This document shows positions 34,314 through 47,200 of a stretch of 64,000 nucleotides of DNA, piece by piece. Below the pieces are notes generated by a model, which saw only the letters and a program-made list of their open reading frames with translations, had not been told where the DNA came from and made no database searches. The stretch is from Sialis fuliginosa (taxonomy: Eukaryota > Arthropoda > Insecta > Megaloptera > Sialidae): assembly GCA_961205875.1 (NCBI GenBank), contig OY540812.1, forward strand, positions 7,192,001-7,256,000, given 5' to 3'. Made by a program: the position numbers and the translations under genes. How positions within the stretch are numbered: the first letter of the stretch is position 1; every line of letters begins with the position of its first letter.

Positions 34314-35410
34314 TTGTAGAACAATAAATTCTTTACAATTTTTGTTAGAGACGCCATTTTGTACGATTAATAATTTACAAGCTACAGTGCAAACTAAAGG
34401 AATACGACCAGGACAATAGTCCGAAAATTTAGTATGGACAACGACCACGAAGGCCTACCAAAGAATACCTATTCATTTACACCATAATTGGAAAACTAAA
34501 ATATATATTTATCTTTTATTATATATGAAAAATATTGATTTTGAATTGAATATACGAGAATTTCTATTTAAATTATTTGATTTTTGTGTAAATATACAAA
34601 AATATTTTCAATGCTGTTTATATTTTTTGATTCTTATGAATTTTAAAACGATTTTTAAAATTTTCATCGCATATAAATTATTTATAAGAACGAAAGTAAA
34701 CGGAAAAATATGAAATAGAAAATTCTGTGTTAAAAATAAAGCCAGCAAAAGTAAATAACTTGTACATGTATGAAAATAGAGAAGGAATAAAAGTAAACAA
34801 GTAATGTCAACAAAAAATAATAAGAAAAGGAAAACTTTTAGCCATTTTAAGATCTGATTGCAATCAAACTTCGTTATATAAGAAAATCGTACGTGCAGTA
34901 TATAAAACAAAAACAAACAAGTATGTGTACATGATAAAATATTGATGGAAGCAAGGAAATTGGATATGTTCAACAAAATACACCAAAAAGCTTATTATTT
35001 AAATAAATAAATATTTTCATATTTTCGTTGTCTATTATTAAACAAAATTTTGTAATTTTATTTTATATAAAGGTACAAACATATTATTTTTGTTGGTACA
35101 TTATTAAGGTAAATAAGTATTCTTTAAGGTGTTCTGGAAACAACTGGTGATTAATGTATTTTTTGAAAAAATACACAATTTATTTCATTTATTTATTTAC
35201 AAATTGCGAACTTTTCTTATATCTTATCACTTTTGTTTAAACTTTTTCAATATCTGATTTTATTTTAATGTAATTATAAGACAAAGGGTTGTTTTTTGAT
35301 AAAAATAAACTTAAGTTGATTTGTGTTTCTTTTAATAAAATAAATTTTAAATATAAATACGTAAATATGGTTATATTATAAAAAAAAATATCTAAGAGGT
35401 ATAATACTAT
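34314..35410. other. Unique AT-rich DNA
   Basis: No element is recognised. The 122-codon minus frame at 34608-34976 is a Leu/Phe/Ile/Thr-rich reading of an A-rich plus strand. It lacks any family motif and is not called as a gene. Confidence 0.4.
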
Positions 35411-35429
35411 TGCGGTCATCATGACCGCA
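35411..35429. repeat. Perfect 19-base palindrome TGCGGTCATCATGACCGCA
   Basis: Nine-base arms TGCGGTCAT and ATGACCGCA flank a single C. It is GC-rich in a very AT-rich setting. Half-sites GGTCAT resemble nuclear-receptor half-sites (AGGTCA type) in inverted arrangement, but this is only a resemblance. Confidence 0.7.
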
Positions 35430-35935
35430 GTAAGGTGGTTGTGTAATTAAGAAAACACAAAGGTAATCAAGGGTTAAACACTTCTGAAGACGTAGAAAAC
35501 GTTGAACAATTTAAAAAAATAAAAAGTGAATATTATTAATTAGTGTAAACATTGTTGATGGTATCACCATTACTCTTGTTTATTTAACTATTAAATTATC
35601 TGATGTGTTTGTAAATACTCGCAATTTTAAGTGGATGTGAGAGCATGCGATATAATTTGCATGTAATTATTGGTGTTATTTAAAAATCAGCATTTCTTAA
35701 CACTCATTATCTGTCATGGTTACTTGTATGTAAATAGAAATATTCTTTTAAATTGCATCTCAATGTTCATTAGTTTATAGGTATAAGTAACTTATATTTT
35801 CAAATTATTATATACTTATTATTATTTTTTAGGTGGTAAAAATTTAATTTATCTAAAAATAAATTGAATTGTATATCTACAAAATAAACGAATACAAATT
35901 AAAATAGTTCTATTATTTATACATTTTTCCATTAA

Positions 35936-36316
35936 CCCATTAATGCCCGCCGTACACACTCATTTTATAATTCGTATTGCTTTCTATTGATATTAATTCA
36001 CAATACTTCCTTAAGAATCAGATAACAAATAAAATCTGTTAACGTTATTAGTTTCATGAGTATTTAAACGTGTTTTAATTGCTGTGAATTATTTGTATAT
36101 GAATAGAGGCATGTGATATGCTAATATATTTTATCCAACTGAAGCATGTGATTTCGAATTTTGTTTAAATCATATGGAATTACTTAAATGTACATATAAC
36201 ATGATTTTTAAATGTAATTTATCTAAAAAAAAATGGTATCAGAAAAGCGGTCTCACACAAAATAGGCTTCATATCTGCCTAATTTACTCGCACGAATTCT
36301 TTTGGGCGTTAATAGG
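35936..36316. mobile_element. piggyBac-like MITE
   Basis: TTAA at 35932-35935 and 36317-36320 flanks a ~381-bp segment beginning CCCATTAATGCCCGCC and ending GGGCGTTAATAGG, which is inverted with a few mismatches (CCTATTAACGCCC in reverse). TTAA target sites with CC(C/T) ends are diagnostic of piggyBac-type elements. No transposase is present. Confidence 0.75.
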
Positions 36317-36320
36317 TTAA

Positions 36321-38160
36321 TACCGGCAGAGCATGTCATTTCCATATATTTAAATTTAAATCTGTAAGAAATTGCTATTGAAATTCGCTTTTTTCAATAA
36401 ACCGTTAATGATGCCTACAAGGGTATGTCAACTTGAAAAGTTTACACAAGAATTTGTGTAGCTATGTTTATTTACGAATATTTACGAGATGTGTGGAACA
36501 TTTTGATGAGTTTGAATTTATCTATACTACAACATGCAAAGGGTTTAAAAATATACATATATTTATTATTTTGTAGTATCATGATTTCAGTTGGTATATA
36601 TTATGATTTGTATTATTTGAAATGTGTCTCTGCTCCGAAAGCCTAGTTCAGTTAACTCAAATGTAAGTTTAAATAGAAGGCATAAAATCAATCATTTTTG
36701 ATAACGAAAACAAGAAACTTCCACGCTTTTAATCCAATTTTGAATTTTCCATATGATTAGTTTGTTTACGAATTTATTTTATACGGTTGATTTAACAAAA
36801 AATTTAATAAATCTACGTTTTGGATCATTTACTAAAAATATTATTTCGATCAATCCGGAAGATTGGTTAAATTCCAGATAGTCCAGTACATTTAGACGAA
36901 AAATAGGTGTGTCTGGGGAAAATTTCGCAATGAGCTGAATTTTTGTATACGCCTTCATTTTGTCTTTATAAATAAGGTACCAAAAGTCTCCAACAATCCC
37001 ATGCGAGCATACTTTTTTACAGCCCACAAAAGGTGCTAACAATTAGTTTTAAGTAAATATCTCTGTATCTATTGGTTCTATGACTAAAATAGTTATTATC
37101 AAATATAAAGTTTAGAAAATTACCTACAATAAAGATCTTACAACTTTTTTTGTACAAGTAATTGTTTTCGCTTATTAAGAGGGTATTCTATTCTAAAAAT
37201 GAGAAAATATCATTTTTTTTTACATTAGTTATATCAATAAACAGGGTTTCAAAAATATGTGTTCAAAACCCTATACCTCAATTCCAAAAACTGACGGAGT
37301 TACAACGATTTGAAAACATGAAAATATGAGTAGATTATAAAATACCTTACTTGTTTTATCCATGATATCACTTACCTGAAAAAGAAAAAATTAATATTAA
37401 TAAATATTTTCTAAATATGAATAAAATTTATGTACATAAATGTGTATAATAATTCGAAAAGAGACAATTTCAGTTGTTATATTTGAATAACACGCATTTT
37501 CATGAAAATTGCTATTTGTATTCATATTTTATAAATCTGATTTACTAGAGAAGAAATTAAAATAAATATACATCATCAATACCAGGAATTATAAATGTTT
37601 TTGAAATTGTGATTTCAGGATGAACGGAAACATATAATAAATGTGCTAACAAATTATTTTTAAATGTAAAAAATAAATTTTCAATATAATATTTTATAAT
37701 GTAAAATTTATTACAAAATAAATATGATTTGATTTGATTTTTTTTTAAATAAAACAAAGAGAAAATTTTATATTAATATTTTGTTACAAGCTTCATGAAC
37801 TATTTGGAAATAATTTGAATTTGCCGGAATAAATTTTTTTTATAATTTAGTTGAGGGTTTGCACATAATACAGTAAATCTGCCTACAGCAATAATTACTT
37901 AGTTTTCATACAAAAGTTTTAAATATTTCATTTAATCCAGGAGTTATAAAGAGTAACGCTCAAGAAAGTTGTTATTTGAAATTATATTTCAGAGTTAATT
38001 CTTTGTAATTTATAGTTCGAAACAAAGATTTTTAACTCGCAAATTTTTATATGATTAAATATTAAAATTATACAATTCAGATGTTTATTTGAATAGAAAA
38101 ATATTTTATTTCCTATTTTTAAGCATAACGATATCTCTGCTTATTCTTACATTCATTTTC
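36321..38160. other. Unique AT-rich DNA
   Basis: No TE end is recognised. The 87-codon minus frame 36779-37042 (with GIVGDFWYLIYKDKMK) is slightly more protein-like than most but matches no family I know. The remainder is AT-rich. Confidence 0.35.
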
Positions 38161-38300
38161 AGGGTTCCGAAGAAACCCTATTAATCTCCCTTTGTCGTTC
38201 GTCTGTCCTTTCCGGCCAGAGCAAAATATCTCGTAAGCTATATAAGCTAGAAACTTGAAATTTTAAATGAACATGTCAAGTTATGATCCCCAGGTCCCCA
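38160..38300. repeat. Dispersed repeat end (CAGGGTTCCGAAGAAACCCT)
   Basis: CAGGGTTCCGAAGAAACCCT, TTGTCGTTCGTCTGTC and CTGGCC-like words followed by TATATAAGCTAGAAACTTGA are typical of an insect dispersed repeat with an AGGGTTCCG end. A related end, ATCAGGGTTCCTAGTTTTCT then ACGGAACTCTAAAAAA, lies at 44088-44122. Confidence 0.5.
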
Positions 38301-38739
38301 GTCATGCATGTAAACATTATATGTGGTGAAATATAGATCTCAATCATTAGAATTTGACTCAAAAATAGCAAGGGGCTCTAAACAGTCCACGTACTTAGTA
38401 GGTACCTACAGAAACTTAATGATATACGCCAATATTTTTAAATGTACGCCTTATTCTACATATTTAAAAATTATATCATAAAAAAATTTTATTTATTTAA
38501 ACAATACTATATTTTTTTAAATTTACGTGAGAAGATTACGGCACTTCAAATTTAAACATAATTAATTTACCTACTTACTGGAATACAAAATAAATAACAT
38601 AGTAAGTAAAAACATTAATTGAATGACTTAAAAATTCTACTCGCTTGATTCTGGGTTGAAACTAGTATAAAACAATCAATAACGGATCAAAAACGTCGGT
38701 GGTATGTAAATTATTTATGCAATGTTTAAATCTAATAAA

Positions 38740-38965
38740 ATTCTTAAACACGAGGTGTTTGCAAACTAAAGCCAAGCCAACCACTTTGTTATTAATTACG
38801 GCCTTTATCTCTCTTCCTGAGCAAGAATTAACTGGCGGACCGGGAGCCTGTTCTTGGCCTTGTAACTAAATTAACATTATCATAATGTTGAGATACTTTA
38901 TCTTTTCTGAATCTCCGCCCCGAGTCCCTTTCTTTGGTGAACAGTGGCGCGCCAGGTTACATTTC
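38740..38965. other. GC-richer non-repetitive pocket, candidate conserved non-coding element
   Basis: It contains TGTTTGCAAAC (palindromic GTTTGCAAAC, a forkhead-like word), CTTTGTTATTAATTACGGCC (homeodomain-like ATTAATTA core), TTTATCTC (GATA on the other strand) and GCGCGCCAGGT. No TE features are visible. This is a motif-clustering inference only. Confidence 0.35.
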
Positions 38966-39837
38966 ATAAATCAATATTTTGTTTAACTTAAAAAACATTA
39001 TCAAGAACTGAATTATATCATTTGATATACTTAAGTCAAAATATGATTCTTAACTTACAACTTATGGCATCTGTGTTACATTTAAAAATATTATATTATA
39101 TAAATATATATTATTATATATATTTTTAATAACGTCGTGTGTGTGTGTGTGTGTCTTTTTGGTAATATAATAATTTACAGTTGTATTTATTGTATGAGTA
39201 ATTTCTATTACTTTGATCATATACAGCAGTTGAATGTTGAATTTTAAACAAGCTTTTAATATAAGTGAGTGATCTGCAAATTCCCCCATACGTAATTACG
39301 AATAAATTAAATAATTGTATAATGGTAAACAAATTTAAGTTTAACAACCGGCTCGTAAATGTCAAATTAATTAAAATATGGTTTCTACTCTGTACTAACC
39401 AAAATTTGTAGCATTCAAAAGGCTCAGCGACCAGCTTGATAAAACGGACAGTCAAGGAAATTAATTGATGTTTTTAAAACATAAAATGTTATGAAGTTTA
39501 TTATGTATTTTGTAAAAAAATTCTTTATGTTTAAAACAATTGTTTTTATTAATTTTTAAGAATTTACAAAAAAATAAAAATAAATAAAGATTTTCCTTTG
39601 AAACGCCACTGAGGTTATCCATTTAGCTAATCAGTTCCTTTAAATAATCATATTAAAAGACTGTTTTGTTGGCTTTTAGGAGCAGTAAAGGTTTGTACAA
39701 AGTAATTCTTTATATGTATAATAAATTTCACATACAAAATACATTTAGATACACGAACAAACTTAATCTCTATAACAATGATTTGATTTTACAATTTATT
39801 TTTATATTCATGAAAATCGATCATATTAAATGTAATA
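38966..39837. other. Unique AT-rich DNA with a (GT)n microsatellite
   Basis: A GT repeat of about 9 units lies at 39136-39154. Overlapping minus frames of 75 and 109 codons (39062-39289, 39126-39455) read through it and are treated as chance. Confidence 0.4.
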
Positions 39838-40780
39838 TACAGGATGAGTTAAATATGGAATATTGCTCATATTTTAAAAAAATATTCGTTATTTAAAAAA
39901 ATATTTTAGTAAAAAAAAATTGTTGTTGAGTTGGAGCCCTAGTAACGTAACTGATAGCAAACATTTAATACAACATTTTTTTAAATAATGAATATTTTAG
40001 AAAATATGAGCAATATTTCATATTTTGCTTCCTCGCAATATCGAAGATACGAGAAGCTTTGTGATCGTTTCAGATTGAGACAAAAAAAATGTTCTCCGAT
40101 TTAAAAATTTTAAATTGATCTTTCCGTTTCACGACAAGACAAACACTTTTCGTTCCGTGTCTTTCTGTCTGTCTGTCCGTCCGTCTGTCCCGTGAATCCT
40201 TGTCACACGCATAACTCATGAATCACTGAACCGATATTGTTGAAACTTGGTCGGACGGTTGGGTTTGGCTTGAGGACGGCCCCATTTCAAAATCATCAAA
40301 GTCGTGTATAAGGGGGAAGGATGACACCCCAAAATATTTATTTTTTCAAGATATCTCAAGAACGACACATGTTACGTGAAAATTTTATAGAATATTTTTT
40401 GTAAAGCATTAAATTTCGTGTTGTAAAATATTCCCTTACAAAGATTTATCTCAATTTATTTTAAAAATTCGTGTTTTGTTTTTCTAAATTGATATTTACT
40501 TGGACATATTAAATGTCATTTTGCATAACTTTAGACTTACATTGAAATTGTAAAAAAATTAAAAATATACGAAAAAATAATCAGGTGTGTTTTAAAAAAA
40601 ATTTCGAACTAATATTTTTTAGTAAAATTGTATAAAAATTAAATTGTTAACCAATTCCAGGCAATTTAGCTAAACACTATCGGGTTTTATTTAAATTGTT
40701 CAATAATTAATTACCTTTGGTGAATTTAGCACGAGGAAGCACTGTGAATTTACTTCGCAGATGTTTTTACTCACCCTGTA
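39838..40780. mobile_element. mariner-like MITE with long inverted ends, split by a HINE
   Basis: The left arm TACAGGATGAGTTAAATATG continuing GAATATTGCTCATATTTTAA pairs with the right arm ATATGAGCAATATTTCATAT, then (after the HINE) TACTCACCCTGTA. TA ends (39838-39839, 40779-40780) and the TACAGG(G)TGAG terminus are Tc1/mariner-MITE traits. Removing the HINE at 40025-40767 restores a ~200-bp hairpin element. Confidence 0.78.
40025..40767 (+). mobile_element. HINE/Helentron-like element, copy 5 (best full-length copy)
   Basis: It starts TTGCTTCCTCGCAATATCGA, forms a start hairpin (GCTTC.TCG with CGAGAAGC), and ends with AGCACGAGGAAGCACTGTGA, then ACTTCGCAGATGTTTT. The inverted words GCTTCCTCG (start) and CGAGGAAGC (near the end) are the subterminal inverted repeats expected of HINEs. 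The target inside the MITE is CATATTTTACTC, so it entered a T-run without a definable duplication. No protein-coding frame is present. Confidence 0.82.
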
Positions 40781-41388
40781 TTTTAATTTAAAGAATACTA
40801 ATATAAAATTATATTTATATATCATATGTTAATTTTTGAATATTATTGGTTATAAAATAAATAACATTGAAATATTTAAATCAAAAGCACTTTATACGTA
40901 ATATAAAATTGTTTTATGTGCATAAAGCGTAAAAAACAAAATCACCAGGTATTCTTTTTATGTTTTCGACATTACGTTATTAAAATTATTATCATTTGAT
41001 GTGTTATTTTTTGAAACCGTGGAAAATTCAGTTGTTGGAAATGTAAGGGTGATATAATTTTCTTTTTATGGAAAAAAGGTGCGAGGGATCAAACATAAAA
41101 GCGGACGAAATATATTAAAGTAAAATTTTACTGTGAAATTTTTCTGGATGAAAAAATGTATTAAATTTAACAAAATATGTTATGACGCGTTTATGGAATA
41201 GGCAAGGGTATAGATTTAAAAAGAATATGTAAATAATATAGTGCTATAAATAACGTGAAAGAATACAGAATGGGCATATACATTTTTAAAATATACGAGA
41301 ACTCCGATTCTATTTTTGAACACTTGAAAATTTTAGCGACATTTTATATAATCAATAAGTAGGTACAGTATGGTTATATACAGATATG
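40781..41388. other. Unique AT-rich DNA
   Basis: Nothing recognised. Confidence 0.4.
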
Positions 41389-41396
41389 TACTAAAC

Positions 41397-42014
41397 CAGG
41401 CCTGGCAAACCCAGAAAGAAAAATAATTAAAACAATTTTCTCATAATTTGTTCAATATTTGGCTTTACAATGAATTTCGTATCTATTAAATTTTTTTCTA
41501 ATTACTTTTATTTTTTGAAGTAGAACTAAGGTGGATGCAAAAAAAATATGTCAGATATAAAAACGCCAATAGATTTATTATAACAGTTTTAACCTTACAT
41601 CCCTCAACCCTTAAATTAACATAAAAAAGTTAAGCTAATTTTCATAGAAATTTTAACCTCCAATATTTCATCTCCTGTCACAGATGAAGAGCTGTAATTG
41701 ATTTCATTCGATTTGGCCGGAAAAATCATATGGGGGGTGTAGGGTAAAAAATGTACCACCTATCTCACACAGGAGCCTCTAGATATTTATGATTTTGTAT
41801 AATAACGAAAAAAAAATCAATATCTTGTTCCTTGTCACAGATAAAGGCTTGTAGTTGGTCTCACTCGAATTGTTATATTTTAAATGTTCTTTAAAAGGAA
41901 ACAGCGGGAAATTAAAACCAGTTTCAGACATTCTGAAACACCCGATACTTAAAACAAAGTTGTAAAAAATAATTTATTCGTATGAAGCCGCGGGCCGCAG
42001 GTTTTCCAGCCCTG
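41397..42014. mobile_element. Non-autonomous hAT, family CAGGCCTGGCCA, copy 3
   Basis: Ends CAGGCCTGGCAAACC and GGTTTTCCAGCCCTG are inverted, with a perfect 8-bp duplication TACTAAAC at 41389-41396 and 42015-42022. The interior shares AAAAAATATGTCAGATAT, GTTTTAACCTTACATCCCTC and GCCGCGGGCCGCAGG with the other copies. No transposase frame is seen. Confidence 0.93.
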
Positions 42015-42451
42015 TACTAAACACATACAATTCTTAAAAGCTAGGTAATGGTTCGATTTTACCGCATACCAGTGATTTCTCAAATGTATATCACATATCC
42101 CTAGATAATAGATCCAAAGGTTTCACAAATTTATTTACGTATTCAGATACCGTTTGAGAATAGCTTTGAACGTAGTATTTAGCACCTTAATTTGCAAAAA
42201 TTTTCCCCAGAGGAAAATCCCGACTACCTCTCTCTCTACTGGGAAAACCTTCCAATTTCAATCCTATACTATCTTCTTTAAACAACATTACCTGCTTTTA
42301 TATTTTAAAGAGGTAAGTTTAGTACCCAGAGGGAGTAATATCGGAAGTACATCATTTGAAAATAATGCTACTTGGTTTCTGGGTCAAATATGACCATGTA
42401 AATATAATGAAATGTTGATTGAATATTTAACTGGTTGTAAAAAATGACTTA
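42015..42451. other. Unique DNA
   Basis: Nothing recognised. The 79-codon plus frame 42154-42393 has no family features. Confidence 0.4.
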
Positions 42452-42453
42452 TA

Positions 42454-42977
42454 AGGTATTTAATTAAAATTTTAGTACTGAATTAGAAATATGTGTTGAT
42501 AATTGATTACTACCACTTCAATTAATATACAATTAACTGTTTTACAGCGTGATTTGATGACAATCGGCCAATAGGTGTCAAAATGGTGGACATTTAAACT
42601 ATTTATTAGTATAATTAATTAATTAATTATTATATTATCATAGCAACTGCTTTACATTGTTTCAAATTTGACGATTCTTTCTTTTATACCTTTTGTGTCG
42701 TAGTACTTATCATTTTGTAATCATTAGCAAGTGTCCATCACTGCGTGCTTATTACTGGTTTTACTTTCTCCATTACTGGAGAGAAAAACATAAACAACAT
42801 AAAAGGTTATAAATAAAAAAAAACTATATTTGCGGATTTTGGTAATTAAATTGATTAAATAAAGAGTTCCTTGTTTTACTAGTAACATGAGTTTATGAGT
42901 ATTACAAAAAAGAAGCTCGTCAATCACAAAAACGGTAAACCTTGCTCTTATAGCGGCCATAACTGGTGCCAGTACCT
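42454..42977. mobile_element. TA-MITE AGGTACTGGCAC, copy 3 (inverted)
   Basis: Inverted relative to copy 1. The right side ends GCGGCCATAACTGGTGCCAGTACCT with TA at 42978-42979. The left side begins TA plus AGGTA (42452-42458) and then jumps directly to TTAATTAAAATTTTAGTACTG, lacking the rest of the inverted end (CTGGCACCAGTAATGGC in copy 1). The 78-codon minus frame 42724-42960 corresponds to the frame shared with copy 1. Confidence 0.8.
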
Positions 42978-42979
42978 TA

Positions 42980-43478
42980 TATACTTTTTAAAGGAAGGCA
43001 TTTAAGTAATGTAAGTTATATGCAAGCAGTTTTTATATTGGTTACACATTCACAATATTTTTAAAGAAAATTGAATTTAAAGTAAATATTTCACTTTAAT
43101 TAATAAGTTTAATTAAATTAATCAAAGTCCATCTAAAATGATTATTATCTAAACTAAAACTAATATTTACGTACAATTCAGATAGCAATTTTGAAGCATG
43201 CAATAATACGGATTGATGAAAACTGTATATAGTGCAACAAATATGATTAAAACAGCTTAAATGGTGTTCTGATGCACACAGTATTTGATTAATTAATTAA
43301 TTAAATCCTAATTTAAACGGCGGACGCCGCATGCTGTAGTTCTTAATTAACATTTATTAAACAAAGACTAAATAGATTAAATTAAAAGAAACTTTGATTA
43401 AATCTGCCAATCACAATTCAGTTTTAAGGTTGTAAGTGGCAGTTATTTGTAAATAAAATAATGAATTAGATATTTATA
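42980..43478. other. Unique AT-rich DNA
   Basis: Contains an ATTAATTAATTAATTA run near 43288 next to a small GC-rich patch, ACGGCGGACGCCGCATG (about 43317-43333). No gene is recognised. Confidence 0.35.
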
Positions 43479-44246
43479 TACAGTATGTCTTAATTGTCTG
43501 GAAACAGTATGAAACATCTGTTTCTGAAAAAAATGTTGCATACAAAAGTTTCAGGGTTTAAAAAAATGTATTCAATGATCAACTTTTTTAATTTAAACTT
43601 TTAAGAACTTTTTACTCGGAAACCAAAACTTGAGAGAAAAGTACAAAAAACAAAATTTGCTTAGTTTGATCTAATAAAACTTTTTTTAGATTTTTTTTTA
43701 TAAATACACAAATTTTTTATAAATTATTTCAAAAGTTTTCATAAACTATTTTTGCTACAGTGTTATAATTTTCATTGAAAGTACTAATTAAAAGCTTCAT
43801 TCTGGAATTTTATCAGATTTTTTGAATTGATAGTTTAGAAATTAGAGGGGGGGGGGGCATTCTGATAATGATTATGAATGCAAATATATCGTGACTGAAG
43901 GGTTAAAATCAAAAGATCCTAACACTTTTGTTGTATTTTAGGAGACCTATTTAAAGGATTAAGTGATTTTTTTAAATATATATATATATTTTTTTTGGAG
44001 GTTACCGATCTACGCCTGTATACCATATTTCATCCAAATCGGTGTAAAATTTATATAGACAGACAGACGGACGAACAGAGCAAAACTATCAGGGTTCCTA
44101 GTTTTCTACGGAACTCTAAAAAAGATTTTAAAAATATCATATGCATTAAATACATTTTCTCTGAAACTTTAATATAAAACATTTTTACTGAAAACTCAAT
44201 CCTTATGCGATATTTGACCACTTCCAAACTATTGGGACATACTGTA
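43479..44246. mobile_element. mariner-like element with TACAGTATGTC ends
   Basis: TACAGTATGTCTTAATTGTC at the left pairs with the right end, GGGACATACTGTA in a run of ~28 bases with several mismatches. TA is included at both ends. The interior holds the dispersed repeat also seen at 48.56 and 27.9 kb, a G run (43848-43858) and an AGGGTTCCTAG-type end with GACA units at about 44060-44120. It may be a composite of older elements. No transposase is recognised. Confidence 0.65.
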
Positions 44247-47200
44247 CAATATTAACGAATAATCACTTCAGATCTTAGAAATTCTTTAAATATAACGGAT
44301 ATTCAATAGCTGTTTAGATTTTGCCACACAATAGAAGATTTTCTCTACTACGTTCTAACTAGTTGTCAAGATATATATAGTAAAAGAGCTTAGGTAGTTA
44401 GTTTATGGTTCTTATGTTATTGTGTATATACTGCACTCACTTCACCAATACATGATTATTTTCAGTGTTGCCAAATTACAATTCGGTATTTGTGTATTAG
44501 TTTACTGAAGAAATAATTAATGCTCCATTACTTTTTTTCTTTATACAATTCAGTTAAACAGCTTAAAGCTTAAATCTTAATTTATTTTATTTTAAACCAC
44601 AGCTTAGAATGTACATATTAATCAAAATACGGGACAATTTATATCACCGGAAACTCGAAGAAGAATTAATATAGAAACATTTACATTGGCGGTACAAAGT
44701 TTGACAGTACAAGCAATAACTTGAACAAATACAAGAAATTAACAGTGTACGCGAATGAAGAGTAGCTATAATCCAGGAATTTGTTAAAATAATAACTTTA
44801 ATTGTGTTCGGTAATGCGGGGACGGACAGGTAGACACAAATTAATAAAACGGCGTGACACGGGGATAATACCGTAGAGCTGCTGCAGCCTGATGACTTTA
44901 TTACAGTAGATTTGAATCCAACACCCTTGACACTTTAGTAACACTCTGTACCCCCTTCACAAGTTCTCAGTAATGCGTTTGTACGTGCGTGTTCACAACA
45001 ACGGAGCTTGATTGAATAATATATATATTTTAGATATTATAGGCTTCACCGTTATTATATTGAACGAAAGCGTGTTTTTGTTTGGATTTATTTCGTGTTG
45101 TTTTTCAAATTCGTCAACTAAAATCACTTCCGACTAACGGTTTAAAAGTTACGGCCATTTTTATCAAAAAAAGAAAATAGCATTGTTTAGCCATAAAATG
45201 CACACCCCGTGAACTTTTTATAATGTATTAATTAATGTTTTTAAAAAATCGGGGTTATTTTCATATCTTTAACTCATATTTTTTTGTTAACAATGGATCT
45301 TACCAGTAATAGTAATGATTATGTAAATACATTCGAAAATATAATAAATAAATAACATAACCTCACTTCATTAATAATTATATTTTCTTACATCGATCTG
45401 TCACAAAATAATCAATAAATAAAAATACTAAAAAAAGTATTCCACAAATAATAAATAATATATTTATCATAATACGTTAAACCTACAGTTATAATTAATT
45501 TTATAATGCAAAATTATCAAATTTTATCTTGATTAAAGATGTAACGTAATGAAACAGAACTCAAGATAAACATTCAATCATTGTAATTTGTAAAAAAAAA
45601 TATCTTTGAATAAAAGAATTAAAATACAATATGTCAGATTTAGCTATTGTGACGCTTCTTAGTGGATTTATTGTAAAAATTTAAAAAAAATATGAAAAAA
45701 TTAAATAAACTGCAAATTTTCTTGTTTCTTTTTTATCCGATTTGGCTGAGTTTTGAGGGTTGTATTCTGATAGTAGATGAAGTGAATTCAAAATGATTTA
45801 CGTTTTGCGACTGTAGTGTCTTACCGTTACTTAAAAACGGGATGAAATCGACAAATTGAACTTTTTTTATAGTTTTATAACAGAAAATTAAAACCAATCT
45901 ATATTAAACTACTTGTAAGTGTATTGTTCTCTTTTAGAAAATGTAAACATTTTAACAATTTTCATACGAAATTTTTTTTAGGACGAGAATAGAACACACA
46001 TCCAAGTAGAGCCTGTTTGGGGTATGCAATAAAAACTTTGAGAGGCCATATCTCAAGAACGGTTTGAGATACAAGTCTGCGGTTAGAAATAATCAACTTT
46101 TTACGTCATTTTCTGTACTTTTAACGAAAATTTTGAACAGAAAATTCCGGGGTAATATTTCATACATCAAACTTCAATTTGTCATAGAAATATCAACTGA
46201 AAGTTAAAATTTTCGTTGAGTATAGTTGTCGACTTAGCTGTGAATATAGCTTAACCTCTCGCGAGCACACGTGAGATAAATGTATTATTGTTTGAAAACA
46301 GATATAACAGTTACGCGGGCTCTATGTTGGTCGTTAGCCCTGCCGTTTGTTGATGTTGCGGAGAAGCTGATAATGTAAATTAACAAAAACAAGATTGAGC
46401 ATAGTCAGCTGTAATTAGGGGCGCGCATAATCACTCCGACACCCCCAACTTCCATTCAGCGCTGTGCCACACCATTAGCCAACCCTCATACGAAATAGCT
46501 GTCGATTTACTGCATAGCGATTGACGGGGTGGGGAGTAAAATGTTTAACACTTAACCCTGTACGTAGTACTTCAAATTAACAGTTAACTTCAGACATTCT
46601 TTGATTAATGAAGACGTTTAGTTCCTAGCCCTTTCATAGATACTGTGAGAAAATTCGTATAGTAATAAATAATATTAAACCAATCACCAAATAGGAATTA
46701 AATTGGATATATATGTATATTTGTTTTTTAAATATTTATTATAATTTTAATAGGTATCTAATAGTACCTAAATTAAGCAATTATCTATAATTTTATATAT
46801 TTGTTTCTTATTATGATTCATTTTATTTCTATGCGTTCTTAAACATAAAATTAAGGTTTCCGATTATTCAAGCTTTAAAATATAACCAACATACATTTCT
46901 ACGATTTTTGTCTATCTATTGAGTTAGATTTGCTAATGTTTAATAAAATTCCGGCTTTGATTCATTTTTTGAAAAATCGATTTAATTAGAATATTTTTTT
47001 AAAAGTAAAAATGACAATCTTCTAAATGCTTTTAGAATGTTCATTCTGTTATTATTTGTGACGAAGATGTGATGATTAAAATTTTTTTATTTTTTTTTAT
47101 AAAATAAAGTTTTTGATGAGTCATTCTACGAGAAAGTTCTGTGTTTATAAAAATAGGTAAATAAATTAAATAATGAGCAATTTTTTTTTACTTTTCGAAA

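Noticed and set aside
34608-34976. 122-codon minus frame as a membrane protein gene
   Set aside because: Leu/Phe/Ile/Thr-rich translation of A-rich DNA with no motif, no splice signals and no neighbouring exons.
36779-37042. 87-codon minus frame as an exon
   Set aside because: Somewhat protein-like, but with no family resemblance, no supported splice sites and a high-AT context. Left as unsupported.
39126-39455. 109-codon minus frame as a gene
   Set aside because: It runs through a GT microsatellite, lacks recognisable features and overlaps another chance frame.
42724-42960. 78-codon frame shared between TA-MITE copies as transposase
   Set aside because: Differences between copies change amino acids freely, the frame ends at different places, and no transposase motif is visible.
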